Origin: Devosia sp.
Lineage (GTDB): Bacteria > Pseudomonadota > Alphaproteobacteria > Rhizobiales > Devosiaceae
Assembly: GCA_028290665.1 (NCBI GenBank)
Contig: JAQGJK010000002.1
Span: 1 to 64,000, forward strand
Direction of reading: 5' to 3'
DNA: 64,000 nucleotides
Shown: positions 48,401 to 58,323 of the stretch, one piece after another
Layout: each line of letters begins with the position of its first letter
Position numbering within the stretch: position 1 is the first letter of the stretch
Notes under the pieces: generated by a model
The model's input: only the letters and a program-made list of their open reading frames with translations
What the model was told of the DNA's origin: nothing
The model's database searches: none
Made by a program: the position numbers and the translations under genes

Positions 48401-49412
48401 AATGCAGCGGGCTCTTGAGGACGCGACTCGGAAGTTCAACGAGACGGCGCAGGCGATGCGGGCCACGGCGCGCGAAGTCGGCACCGAACTCGAGGCCACC
48501 CGCACCGAACTGCAGCGCGGCGTCGTCGAACTGCCCGAGGAAACCCGCGCCAGTGCTGCCGCCATGCGCCGTGTCGTCGCCGAACAGATCGAGGCATTGG
48601 CCGAACTTAACGCGATCGTCAGGGCCCAGCCCGCGACGCATGACCTGAACCAGCGTCCCATTGCCCCGGCACGGCCGTCTAGCCCGCCGCCCGCGCAGTC
48701 GTCTTATCGCCCGCAACCCGCGCCGCAGCCGGCGTATCGTCCCGAACCGCAGCTGCCCCCAGCCCCGCAGCCACAGGCTCAGCAGCCGCGGCCGCAGCCG
48801 AGCACCTATGTGTCGGCTTACCGGTCAGCTCAACCGGCTGCCGATGTCGGCAACGCCGCCGAGCCGGCTGGGCCTGGCACTGTTGTCGCCGAAGCACCGC
48901 AGCCGACACCGCGCCCGGCAGCTCCGCCGACGCCCCAGCCCGCCTCCGTACAGGTTGCGCCAGCTGTTGTTGCCCAGCCGCAGCCGGCCAAAGTCGAGGA
49001 TAGCGGTGGCGGCTGGCTCCGCGACGTGCTGCGCAACGCCACGGCCAAGCAGCAGACCGCCCAATCAGCCCAGCAGGCCGGCCTCTCCGGGCTGACCGAG
49101 GAGATCGCCCGTTCGATCGACACCACCTCGTTTGCCGATGCCTGGGCCCGTTACCAGGCGGGTGAGCACAACGTCTTCTCGCGTCGCATCTATACGCTGA
49201 CCGGCCAAGGCACCTATGACGAAGTCCGTAAGCGCCTGCAGCGCGACAATGATTTTGCCCGCGCGGCCGTCGCTTACATGACCGAGTTCGAGCAATATTT
49301 GAAGCGTACTGCGGCGGGTGCCAACCCGATCGTCGAGACCCGCGAGCAGCTGCTCTCGGATCGCGGCAAGGTCTACACCATGCTCGCCCACGCCAGCAGC
49401 CGCCTGACTTGA
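42474..49412 (+). CDS. Giant membrane-anchored hendecad-repeat protein, GPR/RgsE-like
   Basis: 2,312 residues from the ATG at 42474 (MATNPNDPAALAFSAVEDAL); an ATG at 42438 would add 12. Two membrane helices lie near residues 89-112 and 129-149. From about 190 to 2,020 the protein is one long array of 11-residue repeats such as LRGTLDDATEN and LRGSIEQTTGD, with earlier blocks like DRVGAVLDDNS. A Pro/Gln-rich linker spans about 2,055-2,180, and a compact helical domain ends the protein (FADAWARYQAGEHNVFSRRIY). This layout matches the Agrobacterium Growth Pole Ring protein (RgsE in Sinorhizobium), which organises polar growth. Confidence 0.8.
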   Translation: MATNPNDPAALAFSAVEDALKDSVFGIDNESTKTDPPELQKPSPQSFQRTERMRTAEKQASLASTVANDDRYQSKVLYGLQAKSSSTPTVLAVGASIVWIAATLGAGFLRYGPQMSASFGTFITTIDFINLLALMFVPVAVLFGVATLFRRAQDLRRAATSITQAAVRLAEPETTAADKVASVGQAVRREVNALGDGLERALSRAGELEVMIHNEVTSLEKTYSDNEARMRALIAELASQRENVTANTDRVREAITESHTGLVFDLDMISQRISGTIIESGGNLTKALETAGNTLTGTLADRTDAFVALVDNRSMDFVNAFDESARRLNQSIGDQSLIMSDQFEQRTAELSTVIDRRTGALTDALDARAATLSEAIEARTGSLSDAIEERTTSLSRLLTEGGDNLLESLRNRGFEVSNSLEEIGSRMASDIDRSAQAAQILVDSVANRLDESVNIQLNAMDSRFQSALIEIGAVVDESSERARQVLASAGAQSLSEFDGKLDTVAAALDQRLQVLDEVVSEKGMRVVAALDRHNTSFGGRADAFETAMDTRSRDLNAVLDDHVRLLDDSVGSRVQLVTQTIIAKTRELTDSLDGHVGIISGELDSRVSMLTSGLAERTEELRAAIGDSSSALSATLEQHTFGINNTLSTRTQQLADTLGAHTTAISTAMGERTDTLARTIEEQSIAATGRIEGSFRTVTDTLVDRSTSIAALLGDTVAEVTNSLARNIDVAVARIADAEGGISAQINAASETVGEHARQAALSIDSGVIAARRAIVDTIDDRLSTLPEAITARADITAERLNSLNTAINSSLIKSMSDLESGADRIEEAIQSRLGVATQAIHNDVVDTTHRMDVAVRAALDQIQNTARQIDEVVSIKAVDATINIGAKVTELNRSVTEQTNAFAALVSDKSDQLQAALGNHGNLLREALAENAREAEAIMSVSTTRILSDVTSALGKLNDSNILLQKVLDASTSNLANLENSVAQQTSTYSNTVRDAIGSTEQAGRLVTEHVSALQGTIRGMLDQFGSLLGNLNAEAKSIDQASQSLTTVSEFSLKSLEDRRGAMDALAESFTTRADDIDHRMRTFALSIAETVNETEDRLVIARRAMETALTSTSGQVSGALDSTAATVTSALAATASHIASVLDDNSTRVAIALTDNSDRVGAVLDDNSTRVAIALTDNSDRVGAVMNSNSDTVNAALRSHSDYVDTALATNSERIESVMSDSGGRVATVIADASERVEAALSGTGERVKSVLEATTGRVETALDDASSRVESVLDTASDRVEASLSGTADRVDAVLNASGDRLNTVLTTVTDRVSAAVTGSSQQVATTLEANRQQVAATLATAGQQAFTLIEENSRRVAAVMTDSSERIDKTLVATRQSLGVMLEQVESESAARLETSGNRIAALIDGSSRHAAETLHQTGNLIEQALSGNTERVDALLRHTADRVAEVVNQAAGNATSTLDSTTSALTQAIEVGTGTVREALADTAGLVTQTLSETSGSVQHALLETASSVQSTLDAATSTLQQTLATNTGTVRSLLNASTGEVHNTLTSNTEDLRTFLGASTDDIRSALAGNTAEVRTALGASSEDIRTTLISNTEDLRSFLVGSTDDIRATVNGNSEELQAFLSTSSEDIRLALTTNTDDVRTILGATSGEIRTTLATTTGDMRTALDQSTSMVRGGLYSTTNEIRAALDQTSTELRSTLEQTTGDLRGSLEQTTDGLRAIVEQTTQDLRGTLEQSSGEIRSTVEETTAELRIALQSTTFDLRTVMQQTSGQLRDTLGGATTELRSSVEDATVQLRGTLDDATENLRGTLDHATGDLRGSIDTATVQLRGSIEQTTGDLRGLLDQSTGDMRTVVELATGDIQSALTQSTDTLRSTLSVASGDMRRVLGETSGEVRRVLNETTGAIDGTLSEITGNVRSAIEGSASSLRDTLLSTGSDVAAKLGDFRDTADSESQRTTEVLRDAQQSMVSEMQRALEDATRKFNETAQAMRATAREVGTELEATRTELQRGVVELPEETRASAAAMRRVVAEQIEALAELNAIVRAQPATHDLNQRPIAPARPSSPPPAQSSYRPQPAPQPAYRPEPQLPPAPQPQAQQPRPQPSTYVSAYRSAQPAADVGNAAEPAGPGTVVAEAPQPTPRPAAPPTPQPASVQVAPAVVAQPQPAKVEDSGGGWLRDVLRNATAKQQTAQSAQQAGLSGLTEEIARSIDTTSFADAWARYQAGEHNVFSRRIYTLTGQGTYDEVRKRLQRDNDFARAAVAYMTEFEQYLKRTAAGANPIVETREQLLSDRGKVYTMLAHASSRLT
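45903..46034 (+). repeat. Tandem 66-bp duplication inside the giant gene
   Basis: Two adjacent 66-bp units (45903-45968 and 45969-46034) encode the same 22 residues (1144-1165 and 1166-1187). The DNA copies differ at about ten positions, all synonymous. Each unit equals two 11-residue repeats. Confidence 0.85.
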
Positions 49413-49487
49413 TCGACAGGCGGATTGAAGCCTATCGCCAGTCCCCTTAGGGGGCCTCCGCCTACTACTCAGGTTGCCCCGTACACA

Positions 49488-49564
49488 GTCATCCCCGCGA
49501 AAGCGGGGATCGCTGTCTAAGGGCGGACAAGTGAAACGGAAATTCCCGCTTTCGCGGGGATGAC
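49488..49564 (-). repeat. Palindromic repeat element, short family (copy C)
   Basis: A 77-bp element in the opposite orientation to copies A and B. Its reverse complement carries GGGAATTTCCGTTTCACTTG, matching GGGAATCTCCGTTTCACTTG of copy A. Outer arms are GTCATCCCCGCG / CGCGGGGATGAC. It fills the gap between the giant gene and the convergent MFS gene. Confidence 0.87.
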
Positions 49565-49607
49565 GGCGGTAGACCTGTCGAGGTAAACCCAAGCTGGCCG
49601 TCGGCCC

Positions 49608-50792
49608 TCAGTGCGCATGCCTTGGTTGCAACCGGAGCGACGCCATTACGAGTGCAATCCCAACCAGCGACAGCCCTGTCGAGAACAACCACGCCCCCGG
49701 ACCGAACTGCGTCACCAGCGGCCCGACGGCGATGAGCGCGATCACCGTCATCCCCTGCTGCAGCATGTAGGCAAAACCCTGAGCCTCGGCGGCAATGTCC
49801 TCGCTGGTCCAGTTGGCGATAAACTGGATCGAGCCGAAATACCCGAGCGCAAAGGTGAATGCGTGCAGCAGTTGCAGGCCGAACAGTACGGCGAGCGGCG
49901 GGTTGAACGCCATCGCCGTCCAGCGCGCCGCCGCGACCGCCATGGCAAGGATCAGCAAGTGCCGGGCGGAAAGCTGCCAGCCGAGTCGGGTCCAAAAAAA
50001 CATCATCGCTGCTTCGGCCGCCGCCGCGGTGGCAATCAGCGGCCCGATCATCCCCTCGGAAATTCCCTGCTGTTTCCACAGCAATGCGGCGAACGCTCCG
50101 AGAATCGAATGCGTCGCGTACAGCATGCCGAACCCCACCAGCGGCAGGATGAACCACGGTCGCAGCACTTCCCGCAGGTGGCTGGCCTGCTTGCTGAGCG
50201 ACGGGGCGATGTGAGCACCTGGCGGCGCGCGGAAGCGCGGCAATTGCAGCGACAGCAGCGCCCGGAAGATCGACATGCCGAGGAACACCGGCACGAATGC
50301 CGCGTCGCCGTACATGCCTATGATGAACCCAGAGACGATCGAGCTCACCATGTAGCCGATGGTGCCCCATGCCCGGACGATGCCGAAATCCGAACCGTTG
50401 CGCTGGGTCATCCGCACCGTCGCCGCGTCGATGACCGGCACCAGCGACATCTTGGGCACGACGCACAGCGTCCACACCGCGAGGATGCTCCAGAACCCAG
50501 ACACGAAGTACAGTGCGATCGGTGCGATCCCGGCGAGCAGCGCCAAAACGATGATGACGCTCCGCCAGTCCCCGGCGCGATCGGCGATGCGGCCGACCAG
50601 CATGTTGATGCCGAACAGCACCAGCACCGGCAGCGCGTTGATGAAGCCGATCTCCTCGGCGCTGATGCCGCGCTGCGCCAGCCAGATGGCGAGATACACC
50701 GAGACGGTGCCCTGGCTGCTATAAACTGCGAAATGAAAAATGCCCGCGCGGAGTTCGGGCGAAATGCCCCGCGCGGTCGCTGCCGTGGTCAT
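49608..50792 (-). CDS. MFS transporter, HcaT/PPP-like family (copy 1)
   Basis: 394 residues with about 12 membrane helices. The N-terminus (SSQGTVSVYLAIWLAQRGISAEEIGFINALPVLVLFGINMLVGRIADRAGDWRSV) resembles the phenylpropionate permease and nucleoside symporter group. It is a paralogue of the next gene: both share GISxxEIGFINALP and RxADRAxDWRSVI. The ATG at 50792 (MTTAATARGISP) is preferred. Substrate unknown. Confidence 0.82.
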   Translation of the reverse strand: MTTAATARGISPELRAGIFHFAVYSSQGTVSVYLAIWLAQRGISAEEIGFINALPVLVLFGINMLVGRIADRAGDWRSVIIVLALLAGIAPIALYFVSGFWSILAVWTLCVVPKMSLVPVIDAATVRMTQRNGSDFGIVRAWGTIGYMVSSIVSGFIIGMYGDAAFVPVFLGMSIFRALLSLQLPRFRAPPGAHIAPSLSKQASHLREVLRPWFILPLVGFGMLYATHSILGAFAALLWKQQGISEGMIGPLIATAAAAEAAMMFFWTRLGWQLSARHLLILAMAVAAARWTAMAFNPPLAVLFGLQLLHAFTFALGYFGSIQFIANWTSEDIAAEAQGFAYMLQQGMTVIALIAVGPLVTQFGPGAWLFSTGLSLVGIALVMASLRLQPRHAH

Positions 50793-50864
50793 GTAAGAAA
50801 CTCTTTGGCGGCGAATCCGCGTCGGGCGCAAATAGCGCAATTGGAATTGAGAAAACAAGCCGGA

Positions 50865-52088
50865 TCAGGCCTGCGCCAGGCTGCTCCGCTCGCGTCGCGG
50901 CGACATCATCAGCAGCGAAATGACGATCAACACGCCGCCGGCCAACGACAGCACCGCCGCGAAATAGAATGCGCCCGCCCCGAAAGCCGCGGTCAGGTAA
51001 CCGAACACCGCGAATGCCAGCACCGTCGACACCTGCCGCAGCATGGTGAAAAAGCTCTGCGCCTCGGCCGCGATCTCGCTGCTGGTCCAGTTGCCGATGA
51101 AATTGACGATGCCGACGAACGCCAGCCCGACCGTGGCCATGTGCAGAAACTGCAGCCCGATCAGCACGGGAATCGTCGGCGACATCGCAAACCCGGCCCA
51201 TCGCACGATGCCGCAGGCACAGCCGGCCAGCAGCAGGTATCGAGCCGGAAACCGTCGGGTAATCTTCTCGAACTGGAACATGACAATCACTTCGCCGAGC
51301 GGCGCCACTGCCCACAGCAGCCCGATCATCCAGCCCGGCAGTCCCTGTTCGCGCCACAGCAGCGCCCCGAAACCCATCTGCATCATATGGCTGCCCTGCA
51401 GCAGCGCCGCGCCGATCAGCGGCAGGATAAACCATGGCCGCCACAACTCGCCCATCCTTATGGCGATCATTGGATTGACCGGCGCATCAATCGGGTGTGT
51501 CAGCCCGGTGCGCTCCTCGCCGCCCCGAAACAGCGGCAGCGCCAGCGACGCCGAACCGCGGCTGAGCGCCGCCACCAGCATCAGCGGCACGAACACCAGC
51601 GCTCCCCACCAGTCGAGCACGAACCCCGAGATGATGGTGACCACGATGAACCCGATGGTGCCCCACATCCGGATCAGGCCGAAATCATCGCCGGTGCGGC
51701 GGGTCATGCGGAACGCCGCGGCATCGACGACCGGGGCGATGGCCTGGAATGGCACCACCAGCAGGGTCCAGGCGATCAGGATCGGCCAGAACCCATCGAC
51801 GAACAGCAGCACGATCGGCCCGAAACACGCGAGCAGCGAGCCGGCGACGATGACGCTGCGCCAGTCGCTCGCCCGATCCGCCAGCCGCCCGACGACGAGA
51901 TTAAGCACCACCATGATCAGCAACGGCAACGCGTTGATGAACCCGATCTCGGCCGGCGAGATGCCTTTTTCGCTGAGCCAGATCGGCAGGAATGGCGTCG
52001 AAATCGCCGGCGTGACGAACAGCGTCGAATAAAACAATGAAGTGCGCGCCGCGGGCGATGTCAGCCGCGCCGCCAAAGGCAGCCGCAT
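50865..52088 (-). CDS. MFS transporter, HcaT/PPP-like family (copy 2)
   Basis: 407 residues, about 12 membrane helices, and the same family markers as the downstream copy (STPFLPIWLSEKGISPAEIGFINALP, GRLADRASDWRSVIVAG, RMWGTIGFIVVTIISGF). The two genes lie 72 bp apart on the same strand and most simply arose by tandem duplication, since diverged. Substrate unknown; the pair could have split specificities. Confidence 0.82.
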   Translation of the reverse strand: MRLPLAARLTSPAARTSLFYSTLFVTPAISTPFLPIWLSEKGISPAEIGFINALPLLIMVVLNLVVGRLADRASDWRSVIVAGSLLACFGPIVLLFVDGFWPILIAWTLLVVPFQAIAPVVDAAAFRMTRRTGDDFGLIRMWGTIGFIVVTIISGFVLDWWGALVFVPLMLVAALSRGSASLALPLFRGGEERTGLTHPIDAPVNPMIAIRMGELWRPWFILPLIGAALLQGSHMMQMGFGALLWREQGLPGWMIGLLWAVAPLGEVIVMFQFEKITRRFPARYLLLAGCACGIVRWAGFAMSPTIPVLIGLQFLHMATVGLAFVGIVNFIGNWTSSEIAAEAQSFFTMLRQVSTVLAFAVFGYLTAAFGAGAFYFAAVLSLAGGVLIVISLLMMSPRRERSSLAQA

Positions 52089-52166
52089 GGATGACGGGCT
52101 CCGGGGAAAATCAGGCGTTAGACGACAATGCGCTGGCCGGGCGCCGAGGGCAACCCGCCGAAAGCC

Positions 52167-52994
52167 CTATGCGGGCGGTTCGACTTCGACGCCGGTGCGT
52201 TTCTTGCTCCGCCGCCGCAGTTTGCGTGGACGCTCCTCGACCACCCCCTGCCAGCGGATGATTTCGAGTTCGCCCTCGAGCGTCTCGGCGACCGCCGTGC
52301 AGCTTTCGACCCAATCGCCGGTGTTGATGTATTTGATGCCGAGCCGCTCATGGATATCGGCAAAATGGATATGCCCGCAGATTACGCCATCGACATCGCT
52401 GTCCTTGGCCTCCTGGGTCAGCGCCATTTCAAACCGCCCGATGACACTGACGGCGTTCTTGACCTTGTGCTTTGCCCACGCCGACAGCGACCAGTAGGAA
52501 AACCCCAGCCGCCGACGCACCCAGTTGAGCCAGATGTTGATGCGCAAGGCAAACCGGTAGGCCCAGTCGCCGACATAGGCGAGCCATTTGGCATGCGCCA
52601 CCACCACGTCGAACTGGTCGCCATGGATGACCAGGTAGGATTTGCCCTGCGCCGTGATGTGCACGGTGCGGTCGACCACGTCGACGACGCCGAAATATGT
52701 GCCGAGGTATTCGCGGAGGAACTCGTCGTGATTGCCGGGCAGCAGCACGATGTGCGTCCCGGCCAGCGCCTTGTCGAGCAGCAATTGCGTCAACACGTGA
52801 TACTCGGGCGGCCAGTGCCAGGATTTGACCAGCCGCCAGCCATCGAGGATATCGCCGATCAGATAGATCGTCTCGGCCTCGTAGACCCGCAGGAAATCGA
52901 TCAATTGCTGCACGCGGATCGGCCGCATGCCCAGATGCACGTCGGACAGGAACAGCGCCCTGACCCGCCGGATGTCGCCTGCTTCAACCGTCAA
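52167..52994 (-). CDS. LpxH-like metallophosphoesterase
   Basis: 275 residues. Calcineurin-type metal motifs are all present: SDVHLG, GDILDGW, LPGNHDEF, HGDQFD and GHIH. The spacing and the helical insert (AYRFALRINIWLNWVRRRLGFSYWSL) match UDP-2,3-diacylglucosamine diphosphatases of the LpxH class, which act in lipid A synthesis at the inner membrane face. A basic C-terminal tail (RKLRRRSKKRTG) could help membrane binding. Whether this is the lipid A enzyme or a related phosphoesterase is not certain. Confidence 0.78.
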   Translation of the reverse strand: MTVEAGDIRRVRALFLSDVHLGMRPIRVQQLIDFLRVYEAETIYLIGDILDGWRLVKSWHWPPEYHVLTQLLLDKALAGTHIVLLPGNHDEFLREYLGTYFGVVDVVDRTVHITAQGKSYLVIHGDQFDVVVAHAKWLAYVGDWAYRFALRINIWLNWVRRRLGFSYWSLSAWAKHKVKNAVSVIGRFEMALTQEAKDSDVDGVICGHIHFADIHERLGIKYINTGDWVESCTAVAETLEGELEIIRWQGVVEERPRKLRRRSKKRTGVEVEPPA

Positions 52995-53061
52995 CCGATT
53001 CCGCCCTCCGCCCGCAACGGCAGCGGTAGTTTACAACGCGGGGGTCAAAGATGAAACAGCC

Positions 53062-54144
53062 CTACCGCGTCAGCACGCCTTTCAGCGCCACGATCCGTTG
53101 GTAGCTCTCGGCGATGCGCGCGGCAAACGCCGGATCGCGGTTACCCTCGGCGACCAGGATCGCGAGGATTTCGTCGCCGAGCGAGGCGCGGGAATTGGCG
53201 GTGTTCGAGAACAGCAGCACGTCCATGCCGGCGTTGACCGCACGGATGACAGTATCCTTAAGCCCGAAATGCTGCCGGATTGCCCCCATTTCAAGGTCGT
53301 CGCTGATCACCACGCCCTTGAACCCGAGTTCGCCGCGCAGCACCCCGGTGATCCACTCCGGCGACAGGCTCGCGGGCAGCCGCGTGTCGCCGCCCGAATA
53401 GTCGGCGTGATAGAGATGCCCGACCATCACCAGCTGGTTGAACCCGCCCGCGATCAGCAACCGGTACGGTTCGAGTTCCGCCCGGCTCCAGGTCTTGGTG
53501 ATATCGACGAACCCCTCATGGCTGTCCGCCGTGCTCGATCCGTGCCCTGGAAAGTGCTTCAGCGCCGAGATCACCCCGGCCCGCGTGTGCGCTGTCACGA
53601 ACGCCGCGGCATAAAGGGCGACTGTTTCGGGCGAGGCGCTGAACGAGCGGCCGAATTTGGTGATCACCTGATTGTCCGGATTGATATCGAGATCGACGAC
53701 CGGCCCGAAATTGACGGTGAACCCCAACGCGGCGATCCGTTCGGCCAGGTCGCCATACAGCGCCAGTGCCTGCTTCGGATCGTTGTCCTTGGCGACGGTC
53801 CGGGCATTCGGGATTTCGGTGAACCCAACATCGCGGGTCAACCGTTCAACGGCGCCGCCCTCCTGATCGACGGTGATGAACGGCGGCAATTCCGGTCGCG
53901 CCGCCAGGAGGCTCAAATTCATCGCCTTCACCGCCTTGAGGCTGGCAATGTTGGTCTTGAGCAGCATGACGCCACCAAGCCGGCCGGCGGCAATCGCATC
54001 GCGTAGCGCGACCACCGAGCGGTCGTCGGCGCTATCGCCCGAAAATCCGACGACGATCATCTGCCCCGCCATTTCTTCGAGCGTGGCGGCGGAAATCGGT
54101 TGGGCAAACAGCAGCCCGACGAGCAGTGCTAGAATGGCGCGCAT
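53062..54144 (-). CDS. Glycoside hydrolase family 3 protein, exported NagZ-like
   Basis: 360 residues with a Sec signal peptide (LALLVGLLFAQPISA, cleaved near residue 19). GH3 motifs: GGVMLLKTN, FITVDQEGGAVERL, the NagZ-type catalytic loop KHFPGHGSSTADSH, and the nucleophile region VVISDDLEMGA. NagZ removes N-acetylglucosamine from peptidoglycan fragments and is usually cytoplasmic. The signal peptide places this one in the periplasm, so it may act on cell-wall fragments there or on another beta-glycoside. Confidence 0.87.
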   Translation of the reverse strand: MRAILALLVGLLFAQPISAATLEEMAGQMIVVGFSGDSADDRSVVALRDAIAAGRLGGVMLLKTNIASLKAVKAMNLSLLAARPELPPFITVDQEGGAVERLTRDVGFTEIPNARTVAKDNDPKQALALYGDLAERIAALGFTVNFGPVVDLDINPDNQVITKFGRSFSASPETVALYAAAFVTAHTRAGVISALKHFPGHGSSTADSHEGFVDITKTWSRAELEPYRLLIAGGFNQLVMVGHLYHADYSGGDTRLPASLSPEWITGVLRGELGFKGVVISDDLEMGAIRQHFGLKDTVIRAVNAGMDVLLFSNTANSRASLGDEILAILVAEGNRDPAFAARIAESYQRIVALKGVLTR

Positions 54145-54240
54145 CAGAAGTCCCGGGTGGTAACAAGTGCAACCATGCCCGCCGATTGCGGCAGAATGGT
54201 TAACGAAACCCAAAACTGTTCCGTGACCTGCTCGGCCAGC

Positions 54241-56184
<1,944 letters not shown>

Positions 56185-56412
56185 TCCAGGCCTCCCGATG
56201 CACCGCCCGGGGGCCGCGCAGTGGCCGGGGCTCCGATACCCTGACTGGTACCGTTCAAGCGCGACCGCATAGCTGGTTTAGCCAAGGGCCGGGCACCGGG
56301 CAAGCCGCGAGGCGACTTGATAAGTGGCCCTTAGCACCGCGGAAACCCTGCCGATAAACCCTTTGTCGTCCGATTGCTGGCACACTGAGGACAAATCGCC
56401 CGGGAGGCAGAC

Positions 56413-56979
56413 TTGGCAGACATGACATACCGGGCGGCAACGCCGGCCGATCTCGAGATCATCCATCGCGAACTGATGGCGGTCATCGACGAGTCGCCGC
56501 ACTACAACGAATTGTTCAAGGCGCATGAAAAGGGCCGGCTGACCAAGCAATACTTGAGGGCCCTGCAGACGCAGGATCCGTTCCACGTCATCTGCGTACT
56601 GCTCGATGGCACCCCCGCCGGCGGCCTGATTTCGGGGCCGGAATACGGTGCCATCTTCCGCTACTGGTCGTGGATTTTCCCGGCTCACCGCCGCTCGCGC
56701 CTCGGCTTTTACGGCATGCGGCTGTTCGATGAGCACTGGGACAATGGCAAGTTCCACAAGGCCTACACCTTCGTCCGCCCCGAAAACACCGTCGCCCTCG
56801 CCCTGCTCGATCGCTACGGCTACACCGTCACCGCGACCTTCAAGACCCACATCTTCGGCCAGGATTACTGCGTCGTTGAAAAACCCTACACCAAGGTGAC
56901 TGAAGGCTATGACAGCGGCATGGGCATCGGCCGCCTCGGCCGCCTGCTGCAGAAGGTCGGGTCGGTGGTCGGCCGCTAA
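56413..56979 (+). CDS. GNAT-family N-acetyltransferase-like protein
   Basis: 188 residues. The TTG at 56413 is favoured because GGGAGG lies 5 bp before it; an ATG at 56422 is also possible. An N-terminal GNAT-like start (YRAATPADLEIIHREL) and the region SRLGFYGMRLFDEHWDNG resemble the acetyl-CoA-binding part of GNAT proteins. RPENTVALALLDRYGYTV is the typical late strand-helix motif (N-xxAL-xxY-xxxGY). Substrate unknown. Confidence 0.75.
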   Translation: MADMTYRAATPADLEIIHRELMAVIDESPHYNELFKAHEKGRLTKQYLRALQTQDPFHVICVLLDGTPAGGLISGPEYGAIFRYWSWIFPAHRRSRLGFYGMRLFDEHWDNGKFHKAYTFVRPENTVALALLDRYGYTVTATFKTHIFGQDYCVVEKPYTKVTEGYDSGMGIGRLGRLLQKVGSVVGR

Positions 56980-56990
56980 GCCGAAACCCG

Positions 56991-58322
56991 CTACTCGGCG
57001 GGAACGGCGTCGGGGGAATTGCCGCGCCGTAACCGTGCGAACAGCGACACGTCCACGCCGGCCAGCCGGTACGCCGTGTACCACAACGCCACCGACCACA
57101 CGGTCATCGACAGCAGCGCGGCAACAGCGGCCCCCGTCAGCCCCCATAGCGGCACCATGACGATATTGCCGACCACCAGCGTGGTGACGCCGAGGGCAAT
57201 TGCCGGCAGCGGCGCATAGGGGCGGTCATGGATCGACAGCACCAGCGACGCCGGCCCCAGCGCCGAGCGCACGATGAGCCCGAGGCACAGCACGCCGAGC
57301 GGCGCCGCACCGGCCATGAACGCCGGCCCGAACAGCATCAGTGCCACCGGTCCACCGACGATCATCCCGCCGAGGAGGATCGCGGCAATCGTTGTGGCGA
57401 CCAAATTGGCGTCGCCGATCCGCCGCGCGAACCCGGCCTTGTCACCAAGGGCGTCGTTCTCGAAAATGTCAGGCAGCGTGACCGAATAGACCGCGACCAC
57501 GGCGAACGAAACCAGAGAAAAAATTCGTGTGCACACCCCAAAGATTGCCAGTTCCTCGCGCGACAGATGGCCGGCGAGCAGGATCAAATCGAGGTCGAAG
57601 AAGAAATCGGTAGCGAGGACAATCACCATCCACGGCAGCGCAAACCGCCACCAGCGCCGCTGTTCGCCAACCGGCACCGGCATCTCGGTCGGGATCTGCC
57701 GCACGACCATTATCATGTAAGCGAACTGCGCCACTGCGACGGCGAAATAGCCCCCGGCGACAAACCAGACAAAGCCGCCGAATTCAGCATCCGGCGCGCC
57801 GAGCAGCAGCAGCGCGATCAGGAATGCGAACACTACCACCATGGGCCGGAACACCGAATCGGCGAAATACCCCGCCATTGGGCGCTTGAGCCCGATCAAA
57901 GCCGCGCCGCTGACCATTACCAGCGCCGCGCTCAGCGCCATCAGCCCAACCGGCAGCCAATGCGCCTGCACGATAGCGCCCGGTTCGCCGAGCAGCCCGA
58001 CCACCGGATAGCCGAGCGCGAACACCAGCGCCCCGACCACCGCGACATGAAAATACGCCCGCGCGAGGAACCCCCACAGCGCCCGGCCCTGCCCCTTGGC
58101 GCGGTACTCGGCCGCGAAATACGTCCCGATGGTTTCAAACCCGAGCGGCAGGAACACGCCGACGAGGTTGATCGCCGCCATCAGCAGCAAATATTCGCCG
58201 AGCCGCTCCGCCCCCCAAAACCGCCCGATGGCCGCCTGGGTCAGAAACACCACGCCGGCGCCGAAAATCCGCGCGGCGAACATGATCGCTGATTGCGATG
58301 CGAGCTTGCTCCTGAGGCCCAT
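56991..58322 (-). CDS. Wzx-like polysaccharide flippase
   Basis: 443 residues with about 12-14 hydrophobic segments and the N-terminal pattern of the MOP/Wzx family (SAIMFAARIFGAGVVFLTQAAIGRFWGAERLGEYLLLMAAINLVGVFLPLGFET). It starts one base after the stop of the FemAB-like gene, so the two are transcribed together. A role in moving a lipid-linked glycan or in exopolysaccharide export is the usual reading; no glycosyltransferase is nearby. Confidence 0.8.
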   Translation of the reverse strand: MGLRSKLASQSAIMFAARIFGAGVVFLTQAAIGRFWGAERLGEYLLLMAAINLVGVFLPLGFETIGTYFAAEYRAKGQGRALWGFLARAYFHVAVVGALVFALGYPVVGLLGEPGAIVQAHWLPVGLMALSAALVMVSGAALIGLKRPMAGYFADSVFRPMVVVFAFLIALLLLGAPDAEFGGFVWFVAGGYFAVAVAQFAYMIMVVRQIPTEMPVPVGEQRRWWRFALPWMVIVLATDFFFDLDLILLAGHLSREELAIFGVCTRIFSLVSFAVVAVYSVTLPDIFENDALGDKAGFARRIGDANLVATTIAAILLGGMIVGGPVALMLFGPAFMAGAAPLGVLCLGLIVRSALGPASLVLSIHDRPYAPLPAIALGVTTLVVGNIVMVPLWGLTGAAVAALLSMTVWSVALWYTAYRLAGVDVSLFARLRRGNSPDAVPAE

Positions 58323-58323
58323 C

